Source of the DNA: Opitutia bacterium
Lineage (GTDB): Bacteria > Verrucomicrobiota > Verrucomicrobiia > Opitutales > Coraliomargaritaceae
NCBI GenBank assembly: GCA_018663485.1
Contig: JABJQI010000126.1
Location: 1 to 15,003 of the forward strand
DNA length: 15,003 nucleotides
Direction: 5' to 3'
Shown here piece after piece: positions 6,888 through 13,458 of the stretch. The position numbers and the translations under genes were made by a program. The notes below the pieces were generated by a model. The model was not told the DNA's origin and did no database searches. It worked only from the letters and a program-made list of their open reading frames with translations. Within the stretch, counting starts at the first letter, position 1, and every line of letters begins with the position of its first letter.

Positions 6888-7976
6888 ATGGACAGCGCCC
6901 TATTTGACTACCACCTCCCTATGGCACGCATCGCACAAGAGCCCGCCGCTCAGCGCGATGCCTCACGACTGATGGTGGTCGACCGCAAAACCCGCCAAAT
7001 CACACACACAACGTTCGCTCAAATCGGCGATCATTTGCCCGCCAACGCGCGCTTTTTTCGCAATAACGCGGCAGTGCTCAAGGCCCGTATTTTTGGCCAG
7101 CGCCCCAGTGGCGGTAGAGTCGAATGCCTGCTACTGCAGCCCGCAGAAGACGCCGTCACCTGGTGGTGCCTGCTACGCCCCGGCAAGAAGACCTTACAAG
7201 TCGGCACTTTCGGCATCGACGGCGAATACAGCGCTGAAGTGCTCAACGCCGGCGAAAATGGCAACTACCGCGTGCGCTTCCACCCGGTGCGCGACGAGTC
7301 CGTGACCGACCTTTCCGAGCGGCTTGGCATTATGCCTCTGCCGCCCTATATTGAACGCACGATCGACGACCCGCGCCGCGCCAACGACAACGAGCGCTAC
7401 CAAACCGTCTACGCCGATTACGACAAACGCATGGCTGTAGCCGCACCGACTGCCGGCCTGCACTTTACGCCCGATCTTATTGCCCGCCTCGAAGCTCGCG
7501 GCGCTCAATTTCACGACCTTACCCTGCAAGTCGGCATCGGCACGTTTCACCCCATTCAGGTCGATAACATCCTCGACCACAACATTCACCACGAATGGTA
7601 TGAGATTCCCGCCACTGCCTTTGAATCGCTCCAGCAAACCAGCCCTGGCCCACGAGTCGCGGTTGGTACCACCTCGGTGCGGTCGATTGAAGATGCGATG
7701 CGGCGCAGCCAAAGCGCACCCGAGACTTGCCTGACTCCAGCTGGATCGGTGCAGGCCGAGGCCGATATCTTTATCTACCCACCCGCCCGACTCGAGGCCG
7801 TTGATGCGCTGATCACCAACTTTCACCTGCCAAAATCGACACTGCTCTGTCTCGTTTCGGCATTTTTAAGTCCCGGCGACGAACGGGGCATAGAATGGTT
7901 ATTGGAACTTTACGCCGAGGCGATTGAGCATAACTATAACTTTTACAGTTATGGCGACGCCATGCTCATTGTATAG
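6888..7976 (+). CDS. queA: S-adenosylmethionine:tRNA ribosyltransferase-isomerase
   Basis: QueA moves the ribosyl part of S-adenosylmethionine onto 7-aminomethyl-7-deazaguanine in the wobble position of tRNA, giving epoxyqueuosine, the penultimate step of queuosine synthesis. The 362 residues match the family length. Signatures seen in order are the start LFDYHLPMARIAQEPAAQRDASRL, DDPRRANDNERYQTVYA, AAPTAGLHFTPDL, VGIGTFHPI, VGTTSVRSIE, LITNFHLPKSTLLCLVSAF and the C-terminal NFYSYGDAMLIV. The start MDSALFDY fits family N-termini; no Shine-Dalgarno precedes it. tgt and queG are not in the window. The sigma-factor operon starts 68 bp downstream on the same strand, and I see no terminator between, so read-through is possible. 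Confidence 0.96.
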   Translation: MDSALFDYHLPMARIAQEPAAQRDASRLMVVDRKTRQITHTTFAQIGDHLPANARFFRNNAAVLKARIFGQRPSGGRVECLLLQPAEDAVTWWCLLRPGKKTLQVGTFGIDGEYSAEVLNAGENGNYRVRFHPVRDESVTDLSERLGIMPLPPYIERTIDDPRRANDNERYQTVYADYDKRMAVAAPTAGLHFTPDLIARLEARGAQFHDLTLQVGIGTFHPIQVDNILDHNIHHEWYEIPATAFESLQQTSPGPRVAVGTTSVRSIEDAMRRSQSAPETCLTPAGSVQAEADIFIYPPARLEAVDALITNFHLPKSTLLCLVSAFLSPGDERGIEWLLELYAEAIEHNYNFYSYGDAMLIV

Positions 7977-8044
7977 CCCGACAACGACCCTCAAATTTAC
8001 GCGCTTCATTTTTCTCGGAATAAGCGACCATCGATTCCACTCAC

Positions 8045-8569
8045 ATGACCACAGAATCCAATTTGAACTTCGAAGAAATAGTGAGTGCCTACTACCAACC
8101 GCTCTATCGTTTCGGCTACAGTCTAGCCAAAAACGAGCATGAGGCAGGCGATTTAGCCCAACAGGCCTTTTTTATATATGCTGAAAAAGGTGATTCGCTG
8201 CGCGACAAATCCAAGGTTAAGTCCTGGCTGTTCACCACTCTTTACCGCGAATTTCTGCGCCGCCGTCGTAAAGACGCCCGTATCGATAGCTACGAGCCCG
8301 AAATACTCGAAAATATCGGCGGCTCGGTGGAGCCCCACGTGCGCCGCAGCATGGATGGTCATCTCGCCATCGAAGCCCTCGAAGAAGTCGATGCCGTTTA
8401 CCGCGAGCCAGTCGCCCTGTTTTATCTCAAAGATCTTTCTTATAAAGAAATCGCCGAAATTCTTGATGTACCGATTGGCACGATCATGTCTCGCCTCTCT
8501 CGCGGCAAAGCGCAGCTACGCGAGATCTTCAAACGTAAAGAGACTGAAACTTCGGCAAAAACCCTTTAA
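8045..8569 (+). CDS. ECF-type RNA polymerase sigma factor
   Basis: This 174-residue protein has only the sigma-2 and sigma-4 domains, as in extracytoplasmic-function sigma factors. Sigma-2 spans about residues 10-76, with GDLAQQAFF (35-43) and KSWLFTTLYREFLRRRRK in the -10 recognition region. Sigma-4 spans about 107-162, with LSYKEIAEILDVPIGTIMSRLSRGKAQLREIF forming the -35 helix-turn-helix. The start ATG at 8045 gives a normal N-terminus. The stop is 3 bases before the next gene, whose product has a single membrane helix, so the pair is read as sigma factor and cognate anti-sigma factor. I could not identify a duplicated promoter motif that would show autoregulation, and the ECF subgroup is not assigned. 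Confidence 0.93.
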   Translation: MTTESNLNFEEIVSAYYQPLYRFGYSLAKNEHEAGDLAQQAFFIYAEKGDSLRDKSKVKSWLFTTLYREFLRRRRKDARIDSYEPEILENIGGSVEPHVRRSMDGHLAIEALEEVDAVYREPVALFYLKDLSYKEIAEILDVPIGTIMSRLSRGKAQLREIFKRKETETSAKTL

Positions 8570-8572
8570 GTT

Positions 8573-9460
8573 ATGCACCGCGAAGAAGCACAATACATTC
8601 TCCAGCTCTGTCGCCCCGAAAACAGCGAGGACCGCAACGACCCACTGATCGCCGAAGCACTTGAGCTGCTCAACCAAGACGCCGAACTGCGCGCCTGGTT
8701 CGAAGAGCAACAGGCGCTCGATACCAAAATCATTGCGGAATTCAACCGCGTCGAACCACCCGCCGATCTCAAAGCCGCCATTTTGGCCGGCATGCGTGCC
8801 CACGCCGTCCAATCGCAGCGATCACTCGGCAACAAGGCCGAAGGCGCCGAGCAAGACCACCACACCATCCGTTTTCCGCAGCCCGCGAATCGCTCCAACC
8901 GGCGCGCTGGGTTCCGGCCATGGATGGGAATTGCCGCAATCTTTGCCATCGCCGGAGTTGCCCTCGTGGTGCCTCGCAACGAAGCGCCGACGCAACTGGC
9001 CAACAGCAATCAATCTGCAGCAGAGGCAACGCCGATAATCGCTACCGCAGGTGTGCCGAATATGATCGAATTCCTCGCTCAACAAATCAGCGAATTTAAC
9101 GGCTCGAAATTTGACAAACGCGGCGAACAAGTCGGCGAGTTACAAAGTCACCTTGCCAGCACAGGGATGCCAAACCCGGCGCATATTCCACAGCGACTCA
9201 AACAGCTTACCACCATCGGTTGCGTCACCTTCGACTACGATGGCACCAAGCTGAGCATGATTTGCTTCAAAAACGACCAAGCCTATCACTTGATCACTGT
9301 GGATAAGGCACGTGTCCCCAACGACTGCACCCCTTGCAAGGGCCAAAAAAGCAAAGTTTTTAAGGCCCGGCAACAAGCCTTCAAAGTATGGACCGAAGGC
9401 GAACAAGTCTTTATTCTCACCACGCAAGGCAGTGAAGATGATCTTGCCGATTTCATCTAA
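8573..9460 (+). CDS. Probable membrane-bound anti-sigma factor with a cysteine-bearing extracytoplasmic domain
   Basis: The 295-residue product starts 3 bases after the sigma gene. It has a cytoplasmic N-terminus of about 110 residues, one transmembrane helix (about 117-133, WMGIAAIFAIAGVALVV) and an outside domain of about 160 residues. The role is inferred from gene order and topology. The N-terminus lacks the HxxxCxxC pattern of zinc-binding anti-sigma domains (only C13), so it belongs to a different class. The outer domain carries C217 (TTIGCVTFDYDGTKLSMICF), C231 and a CxxC pair, C252 and C255 (NDCTPCKG), which could bind metal or sense redox state. YceI follows 3 bases downstream. Anti-sigma function is likely but not shown by a recognised domain. 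Confidence 0.75.
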   Translation: MHREEAQYILQLCRPENSEDRNDPLIAEALELLNQDAELRAWFEEQQALDTKIIAEFNRVEPPADLKAAILAGMRAHAVQSQRSLGNKAEGAEQDHHTIRFPQPANRSNRRAGFRPWMGIAAIFAIAGVALVVPRNEAPTQLANSNQSAAEATPIIATAGVPNMIEFLAQQISEFNGSKFDKRGEQVGELQSHLASTGMPNPAHIPQRLKQLTTIGCVTFDYDGTKLSMICFKNDQAYHLITVDKARVPNDCTPCKGQKSKVFKARQQAFKVWTEGEQVFILTTQGSEDDLADFI

Positions 9461-9463
9461 ACT

Positions 9464-10033
9464 ATGACTAAACCACTATTCCTAACTCTCGCGCTTGCAA
9501 TTAGCAGCCTCTGCGCTGTCGCAGAGGTCGAAATCTACAAAATCGATTCGACGCACTCATCGGTCAAATTCAGCATCCGACACTTCGTTGCCAAAACGAC
9601 CGGCTCATTTAATCAATTCGAAGGCACCCTCACCGTCGATCGTGATGACCTAAGTAACAGCAGCGTCGAAGCGATTATCACAGTGCCCTCGGTGAACACC
9701 GCTAATAAAAAGCGCGATACTCATCTACAAGAGGACGATTACTTTGCTTCTGAGAAACACCCGCTGATTACTTTCAAATCAAGCCACTGGGCCAAGACCG
9801 ACAACAAGGACAGCTTCAAAGTAACGGGCCATCTCACTATGCTCGAAACCACCAAAGAAGTAATACTCAATGTCGATCTCTTAGGTTTCGGTCCAGGCAG
9901 GAACGGTGCACAGCTTTCCGGTTGGGAAGCCACCACACAAATTGACCGCACCGAATGGGGCATACTTGGCGGCAAGCCCGCTGTCGGTACAGAGGTCGAC
10001 ATCACGATCAACATCGAAGCGGTCAAACAGTAA
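9464..10033 (+). CDS. YceI-family periplasmic lipid-binding-like protein
   Basis: This is a 189-residue protein with a cleavable signal peptide (MTKPLFLTLALAISSLCAVA, predicted cut before EVEIYK) and a complete YceI domain. The cysteine in SSLCAVA is not in a proper lipobox. Domain landmarks are YKIDSTHSSVKFSIRHFVAKTTGSF, the TVPSVNTANKKRDTHLQEDDYF segment, HPLITFKS, HLTMLETTKEV and DRTEWGI near the end. YceI proteins form an eight-stranded barrel that binds a polyisoprenoid-type lipid; their cellular role is unclear and some are stress-induced. Here it is the third gene of a sigma/anti-sigma operon with 3-bp spacing, so it is probably a direct product of that regulon. That suggests an envelope stress or lipid/quinone response. 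Confidence 0.92.
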   Translation: MTKPLFLTLALAISSLCAVAEVEIYKIDSTHSSVKFSIRHFVAKTTGSFNQFEGTLTVDRDDLSNSSVEAIITVPSVNTANKKRDTHLQEDDYFASEKHPLITFKSSHWAKTDNKDSFKVTGHLTMLETTKEVILNVDLLGFGPGRNGAQLSGWEATTQIDRTEWGILGGKPAVGTEVDITINIEAVKQ

Positions 10034-10059
10034 GCGATCCACACGATTGAATGGCATCA

Positions 10060-10075
10060 ATTGAGCTTGCTCAAT
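10060..10075 (+). other. Small hairpin after the sigma/anti-sigma/YceI operon
   Basis: ATTGAG (10060-10065) and CTCAAT (10070-10075) form a perfect 6-bp stem with a CTTG tetraloop, 27 bases past the yceI stop. It lacks a T-tract, so termination here is uncertain. I see nothing else structured in the remaining 220 bases before the foldase gene, apart from a pyrimidine-rich stretch around 10207-10258. Confidence 0.3.
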
Positions 10076-10295
10076 GCTAGATTAAACTGACCACCTCCAC
10101 CCTGACGATGCGTAACTTCGCCAGTAAAGTCGTACAACTTGAACGTTTCCACGGCAACCAAACTAGCCCTGATCAATCGAGCATGGCAAAGGCATCACCG
10201 GCCAGATTTTTCGTTTGCCTTCCTCTATTTCTCTTTGATCCTCACTGCTCCTTTTAACAAATAAAACCAACTATTCGTCTAATAATTTGATTCAT

Positions 10296-11396
10296 ATGAA
10301 GACTTTCAAAGCACTATCCACAACTGCCCTACTACTGTCCGCAAGCGCATTTGCTGCAGACATCGAAACGCCACCTGTCAGCGAGCCCGCTGCAACGCCC
10401 GCGGCGAACAAAAAAATCGCCATTCGCGTGAATGACGAAGTGATCACCCAAGCGGATCTCGAAGAGATGGCAAATACGATGCTTCAACAGTATCAGGCAC
10501 AAACCCAGGGGGCACCTATATCCGACGAAATTAAAGCACAGGCACTCAAAAGTGCTGAGGATAATGCCATCACCGAGAAGCTTATCGCGATCGCTGTTGC
10601 AGGTTCAGGCATCGTCGTTTCAGATGAAGAAGTCGAGAGTACCATCGCACAAATCAAAAGCTCAATTCCTGATGGGATGACTTTTGAGGCCGCGCTCGCA
10701 TCACAAGACATGACTCTTGAAGCACTCAAGGAAAACATCAAGAACGACATGGCTGCTCGCCAACTGTTCGAAAGCCAAACCAAAGATGTGCCCGCAGCAA
10801 CCGAAGCGGATGCTAAAGCATTCTACGATGGCAACCTGCAGAACTTCCAGAGTCCAGCGAGCCCAGCGAACGCATCTGCCAGCCACATTCTGCTCTCGTT
10901 CGAACAAGGGGAGGACGATGCAGCAAAAGCCGCTAAGAAGGCACAACTCGAAGCGATCCGCGCTGACATCGTCGCTAAGACAACCACTTTCGAAGATGCC
11001 GCGAAAGCGCATTCAGGTTGCCCCAGTGGCGCACAAGGCGGTTCTCTCGGACAATTCGGGAAAGGCCAGATGGTACCAGAATTTGAAGCTGCCGTATTTA
11101 GTCAGGACGTTGATGCAGTTAGTGAAGTCGTCGAGACGTCCTTTGGCTACCACATCATCAAAGTGACTGATCGCCAAGAAGCAGGAGAGCCGAGCACTAC
11201 TACGTTCGCCGAAGCGAAGGACCAGATCCTCAACTACCTCACTCAAAACGCGAAGGGCGAAGTCGCACAAGCCTACATCAAGAGCCTACGCGACGCTGCG
11301 ACCATACAGTACCTCCAGCCTCAGACAACGCCAGTTTCCGCAGCGGCAACGACACCAGCAGCGGCCGACCCACACGCAGGCCATAACCATAATTAA
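10296..11396 (+). CDS. Secreted parvulin-type peptidyl-prolyl isomerase (SurA/PpiC-like)
   Basis: The 366-residue product has a signal peptide (MKTFKALSTTALLLSASAFA, cut before AD) and a helical SurA-N-like region of about 130 residues starting IAIRVNDEVITQADLEEM. A parvulin domain follows, with ASHILLSF, AKAHSGCPSGAQGGSLGQFGKGQMVPEFEAAVF and FGYHIIKVTDR; a histidine or cysteine at these places is usual for active parvulins. It probably assists folding of outer-membrane or secreted proteins in the periplasm. The C-terminus is a Pro/Ala-rich linker ending in a His-rich tail (DPHAGHNHN), which could bind metal. The ATG at 10296 is preferred to an in-frame TTG at 10287. It appears monocistronic, with its own terminator. 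One parvulin domain rather than SurA's two makes the SurA name unsafe. Confidence 0.92.
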   Translation: MKTFKALSTTALLLSASAFAADIETPPVSEPAATPAANKKIAIRVNDEVITQADLEEMANTMLQQYQAQTQGAPISDEIKAQALKSAEDNAITEKLIAIAVAGSGIVVSDEEVESTIAQIKSSIPDGMTFEAALASQDMTLEALKENIKNDMAARQLFESQTKDVPAATEADAKAFYDGNLQNFQSPASPANASASHILLSFEQGEDDAAKAAKKAQLEAIRADIVAKTTTFEDAAKAHSGCPSGAQGGSLGQFGKGQMVPEFEAAVFSQDVDAVSEVVETSFGYHIIKVTDRQEAGEPSTTTFAEAKDQILNYLTQNAKGEVAQAYIKSLRDAATIQYLQPQTTPVSAAATTPAAADPHAGHNHN

Positions 11397-11417
11397 AAAC
11401 TCTTAATAGAGCAACAC

Positions 11418-11461
11418 GGCCCACCGCCAAGCGTTCATCCGTTCGGCTGTGGGTCTTTTTT
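11418..11461 (+). terminator. Rho-independent terminator of the PpiC-like gene
   Basis: An 11-position stem (11418-11428 with 11445-11455, one C-T mismatch and one wobble) closes a 16-base loop. Six T residues (11456-11461) follow directly. It lies 22 bases after the stop codon. The remaining 203 bases to the miaA end hold a 10-bp palindrome (GGGGATCCCC) but no gene I can support. Confidence 0.85.
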
Positions 11462-11664
11462 GGTTCCCCTGAACGGCTCGGCAGAGTAGATCAGCCGATA
11501 GAGACTGGGTTCATCCTAGGATAGCGATTCCGAAGATCGATTCAAAGTGCGAAACACAATCGCAAGATAAACCCGCTCGCTACAAGCAAGGGTATTTGTG
11601 GCAGGGAGCACAGGGGGATCCCCAACCTTTGGCAGCAATCCGCGAAAAGCTTTTTTCAGCCAGA

Positions 11665-12549
11665 CTAGAAAGTAATCAGCTGATCCGGCTTACGAATCTG
11701 AGTGCGAAACCAGGTGCCCTGCTTCTTCACCAAATGATTTGTGTTTTGCACGATTGCCGGAGCGAGTGTCTTGAGCTGAATCGCACCTTTTAAATACTCA
11801 AGCGTCTCACGATATCCAATCGCCGCAACGGCACTCGAATTTTTCTCAAGACCAAGCTCACGCAAATATTCGACCTCCTCGACGAGACCGGCCTGCAGCA
11901 TTTGATCCACGCGACGAACAATGCGCTGGCGTAGATTTTCGGGGTCTCGCTCAAGCAGCACATACTGCTTCTGGCAGTCCGCGAATGGCTCAGGACGTGC
12001 GGCAAACTCGGCCTGCAAATCCGGCAACGACTTACCTGATGCAATGCAACGCTCAAGTGCGCGCAGCACTCGGCGTGGATTCAGCGCATCCAAATTACCA
12101 ATGCCCTCAGGGCTACGTTGATTCAGCTCAGCAACCAAACCAGCCAAGCCTTCGCCGGCATAGAGATCAGCCACCTGTGCACGAATCCTATCAGATACCA
12201 CAACAATATCAATCACCGGCGCGAAGAAGCTCTTCAAATAAAATCCGCTGCCCCCTGCCACCACGACCGACTTGCCACGCGCAAAGATGTCGGCCACAGC
12301 CGCCTTAGAATCACGCACATACGCTGCAATATGATAAGGTTGGTCGACCGCGTTCAAATCGATCAAGTGATGCGGCACACGGGAGAGTTCTTCAGATGTA
12401 GGTTTGGCAGTACCGATGTCCATGCCACGATAAACGAGCGAGGCGTCGCACGACACGATCTCGGCATTATGCTTCTCTGCATAAGAGAGTGCATACTCGG
12501 TTTTGCCAACCGCAGTCGCTCCAGTGATGATATGTAATGTCTTTGTCAT
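11665..12549 (-). CDS. miaA: tRNA dimethylallyltransferase
   Basis: MiaA adds a dimethylallyl group to N6 of A37 in tRNAs reading UNN codons (i6A), the precursor of ms2i6A. The 294-residue product carries the P-loop GATAVGKT, then VSCDASLVYRGMDIGTAKP with the catalytic aspartate in CDAS, VPHHLIDL, GGSGFYLKSFF, LNPRRVLRALE, AAIGYRETLEYLKG and the C-terminal KKQGTWFR. The P-loop has Ala-Val where GPTASGKT is commoner, and the usual TRQYAKRQ is replaced by a less basic NTNHLVKKQ; both are family variants rather than lesions. The ATG at 12549 (MTKTLHIITG) is chosen over the in-frame ATGs at 12558 and 12645, which add residues unlike MiaA. It stands alone; no hfq or mutL is adjacent. Confidence 0.94.
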   Translation of the reverse strand: MTKTLHIITGATAVGKTEYALSYAEKHNAEIVSCDASLVYRGMDIGTAKPTSEELSRVPHHLIDLNAVDQPYHIAAYVRDSKAAVADIFARGKSVVVAGGSGFYLKSFFAPVIDIVVVSDRIRAQVADLYAGEGLAGLVAELNQRSPEGIGNLDALNPRRVLRALERCIASGKSLPDLQAEFAARPEPFADCQKQYVLLERDPENLRQRIVRRVDQMLQAGLVEEVEYLRELGLEKNSSAVAAIGYRETLEYLKGAIQLKTLAPAIVQNTNHLVKKQGTWFRTQIRKPDQLITF

Positions 12550-12915
12550 ATTATACATTGAGCGTATGACAGGCTCGGCACCGACTTCCAACTTCTTTTT
12601 ATTGCACTGATTGTTGATACTTTCCCCACAAAACTTACGGCTCATTCGTCGTTATACCTCAGTTAGATCAAATGAGAGACATTTCCAAAGAGATCTCAAT
12701 GAATGAAATGAACGATCAACATGAAACTTCAAACGTTCCACTCACAAGGATGAGCGTTCAATTTTGACCTTAAGCATTAACAGAACTCTGCCATGCATGG
12801 CGTAGCACCATTAAGCGTGCGAGCAATGGGCTTCTAGCCTGCGACCTTGATGGTAACAAAGTCAGTATGATCACGCTTGGCAAACAAAGCGCTGGATGTA
12901 AACATACGCTACACC
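12550..12915. other. Intergenic region between divergent miaA and the YkgJ-like gene
   Basis: These 366 bases must contain the promoters of both flanking genes, but I find no convincing -35/-10 pair. The notable item is a perfect 12-bp palindrome, GCCATGCATGGC, at 12790-12801, a possible regulator site. A 31-codon reading frame at 12672-12767 is not supported as a gene. A TATAAT directly abutting the miaA ATG on the minus strand is too close to be its promoter. Confidence 0.5.
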
Positions 12916-13230
12916 ATGCCCCCTAACCCCACTGAATACGACTGTACCCATTGCGGTGCTTGCTGCCGAAGCTTTCCGATCTTTGCCAGCGAAGCGGATG
13001 CAATGCGCGAACCAGCGATTCGGCAAGAGGCACGCGCGTTGCCTGAGTATATTCAAACAGAGGACAAAGCCTACCAGCTCTTCCCGCTGCCCTTCCACAG
13101 CGGTTGCCCGTATCTCAAAGAAGACGAGTTATGCCGTATTTATGAATCGCGCCCGAGCGTGTGTCGCCGATTTGAAGCAGGCAGCGAGCAATGCATCGAA
13201 GCACGACGACGGCAAGGAATCGGCGCATAG
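12916..13230 (+). CDS. YkgJ-family cysteine-cluster protein
   Basis: The 104-residue protein has the N-terminal CTHCGACC (CxxCxxCC) followed by FPIF, then GCPYLKEDELCRIYESRPSVCRRFEAGSEQC. This is the cysteine spacing of the YkgJ/CxxCxxCC family (UPF0153-like) thought to bind zinc or an iron-sulfur centre. Some relatives are annotated as Fe-S oxidoreductases or flagellin methylases; no reaction can be named here. The ATG at 12916 is chosen over an in-frame TTG at 12877 because the family normally begins a few residues before the first CxxC. The stop is directly followed by a perfect hairpin at 13231-13245 (TTCGGC, GAA loop). Neighbours are divergent miaA and convergent fcl, so it is probably transcribed alone. 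Confidence 0.88.
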   Translation: MPPNPTEYDCTHCGACCRSFPIFASEADAMREPAIRQEARALPEYIQTEDKAYQLFPLPFHSGCPYLKEDELCRIYESRPSVCRRFEAGSEQCIEARRRQGIGA

Positions 13231-13245
13231 TTCGGCGAAGCCGAA
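13231..13245 (+). other. Hairpin directly after the YkgJ-like stop codon
   Basis: TTCGGC (13231-13236), loop GAA, GCCGAA (13240-13245) gives a perfect 6-bp stem abutting the TAG stop. No T-tract follows, so it is not a classical terminator. Its 3' arm merges with the heptad repeat that continues to 13290. Confidence 0.45.
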
Positions 13246-13290
13246 CAGTGAGAGTGACGCTTCGCGAATGAGTAGTGAAAGTCGGAAGTG
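13242..13290 (-). repeat. Degenerate 7-bp tandem repeat, inverted orientation
   Basis: Read on the minus strand, seven heptads follow in exact register: CACTTCC (13284-13290), GACTTTC, ACTACTC, ATTCGCG, AAGCGTC, ACTCTCA and CTGTTCG (ending at 13242). The first three resemble the units at 2124-2169 and 6842-6869; the others have diverged, and the register there is an inference from spacing alone. Unlike the other two arrays it lies downstream of a gene. Confidence 0.45.
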
Positions 13291-13340
13291 CTGGTATAAA
13301 TCAAAAATGGGAACCACTTTCGTTCGGTTGAAGGTAACTT

Positions 13341-13439
13341 GGGAGGGATGAGCTCCGTGTCGTCCGCAGTGATTCTATCAGGTTTTCGTGGCATGACAGA
13401 TGAAGGGGCACGGCGGACGAGGCGGAGCTCATCCCTCCC
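13341..13439. repeat. 99-bp nested inverted-repeat element between convergent genes
   Basis: A perfect 17-bp outer inverted repeat (GGGAGGGATGAGCTCCG at 13341-13357 with its complement at 13423-13439) encloses, after a 2x2 internal loop, a perfect 8-bp stem (TCGTCCGC at 13360-13367 with 13413-13420). One mismatch and a further GTG/CAC pairing follow, around a loop of about 37 bases. No reading frame is inside. It ends 19 bases from the 3' end of fcl. A dispersed REP- or MITE-like palindromic unit or a bidirectional transcript end are the likely readings; only one copy is in this window. Confidence 0.8.
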
Positions 13440-13458
13440 CCACAGGCACTCCTAGCTT

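Noticed and set aside
7194..7826. A 210-codon minus-strand open frame inside queA
   Set aside because: It is antisense to an unmistakable full-length QueA, has no family resemblance, and follows from codon bias of the coding strand.
11611..11664. GGGGATCCCC and AAAAGCTTTT palindromes past the miaA end as a terminator
   Set aside because: The palindromes are short with no loop, and they are not arranged as one stem followed by a T-tract on the minus strand.
12550..12555. TATAAT on the minus strand directly in front of the miaA ATG as a promoter
   Set aside because: The transcript would start inside the coding region, and there is no suitable -35 element 16-18 bp upstream.
12672..12767. A 31-codon small reading frame between miaA and the YkgJ-like gene
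   Set aside because: No ribosome-binding site, no recognisable product and no structural feature; lengths like this are expected by chance.
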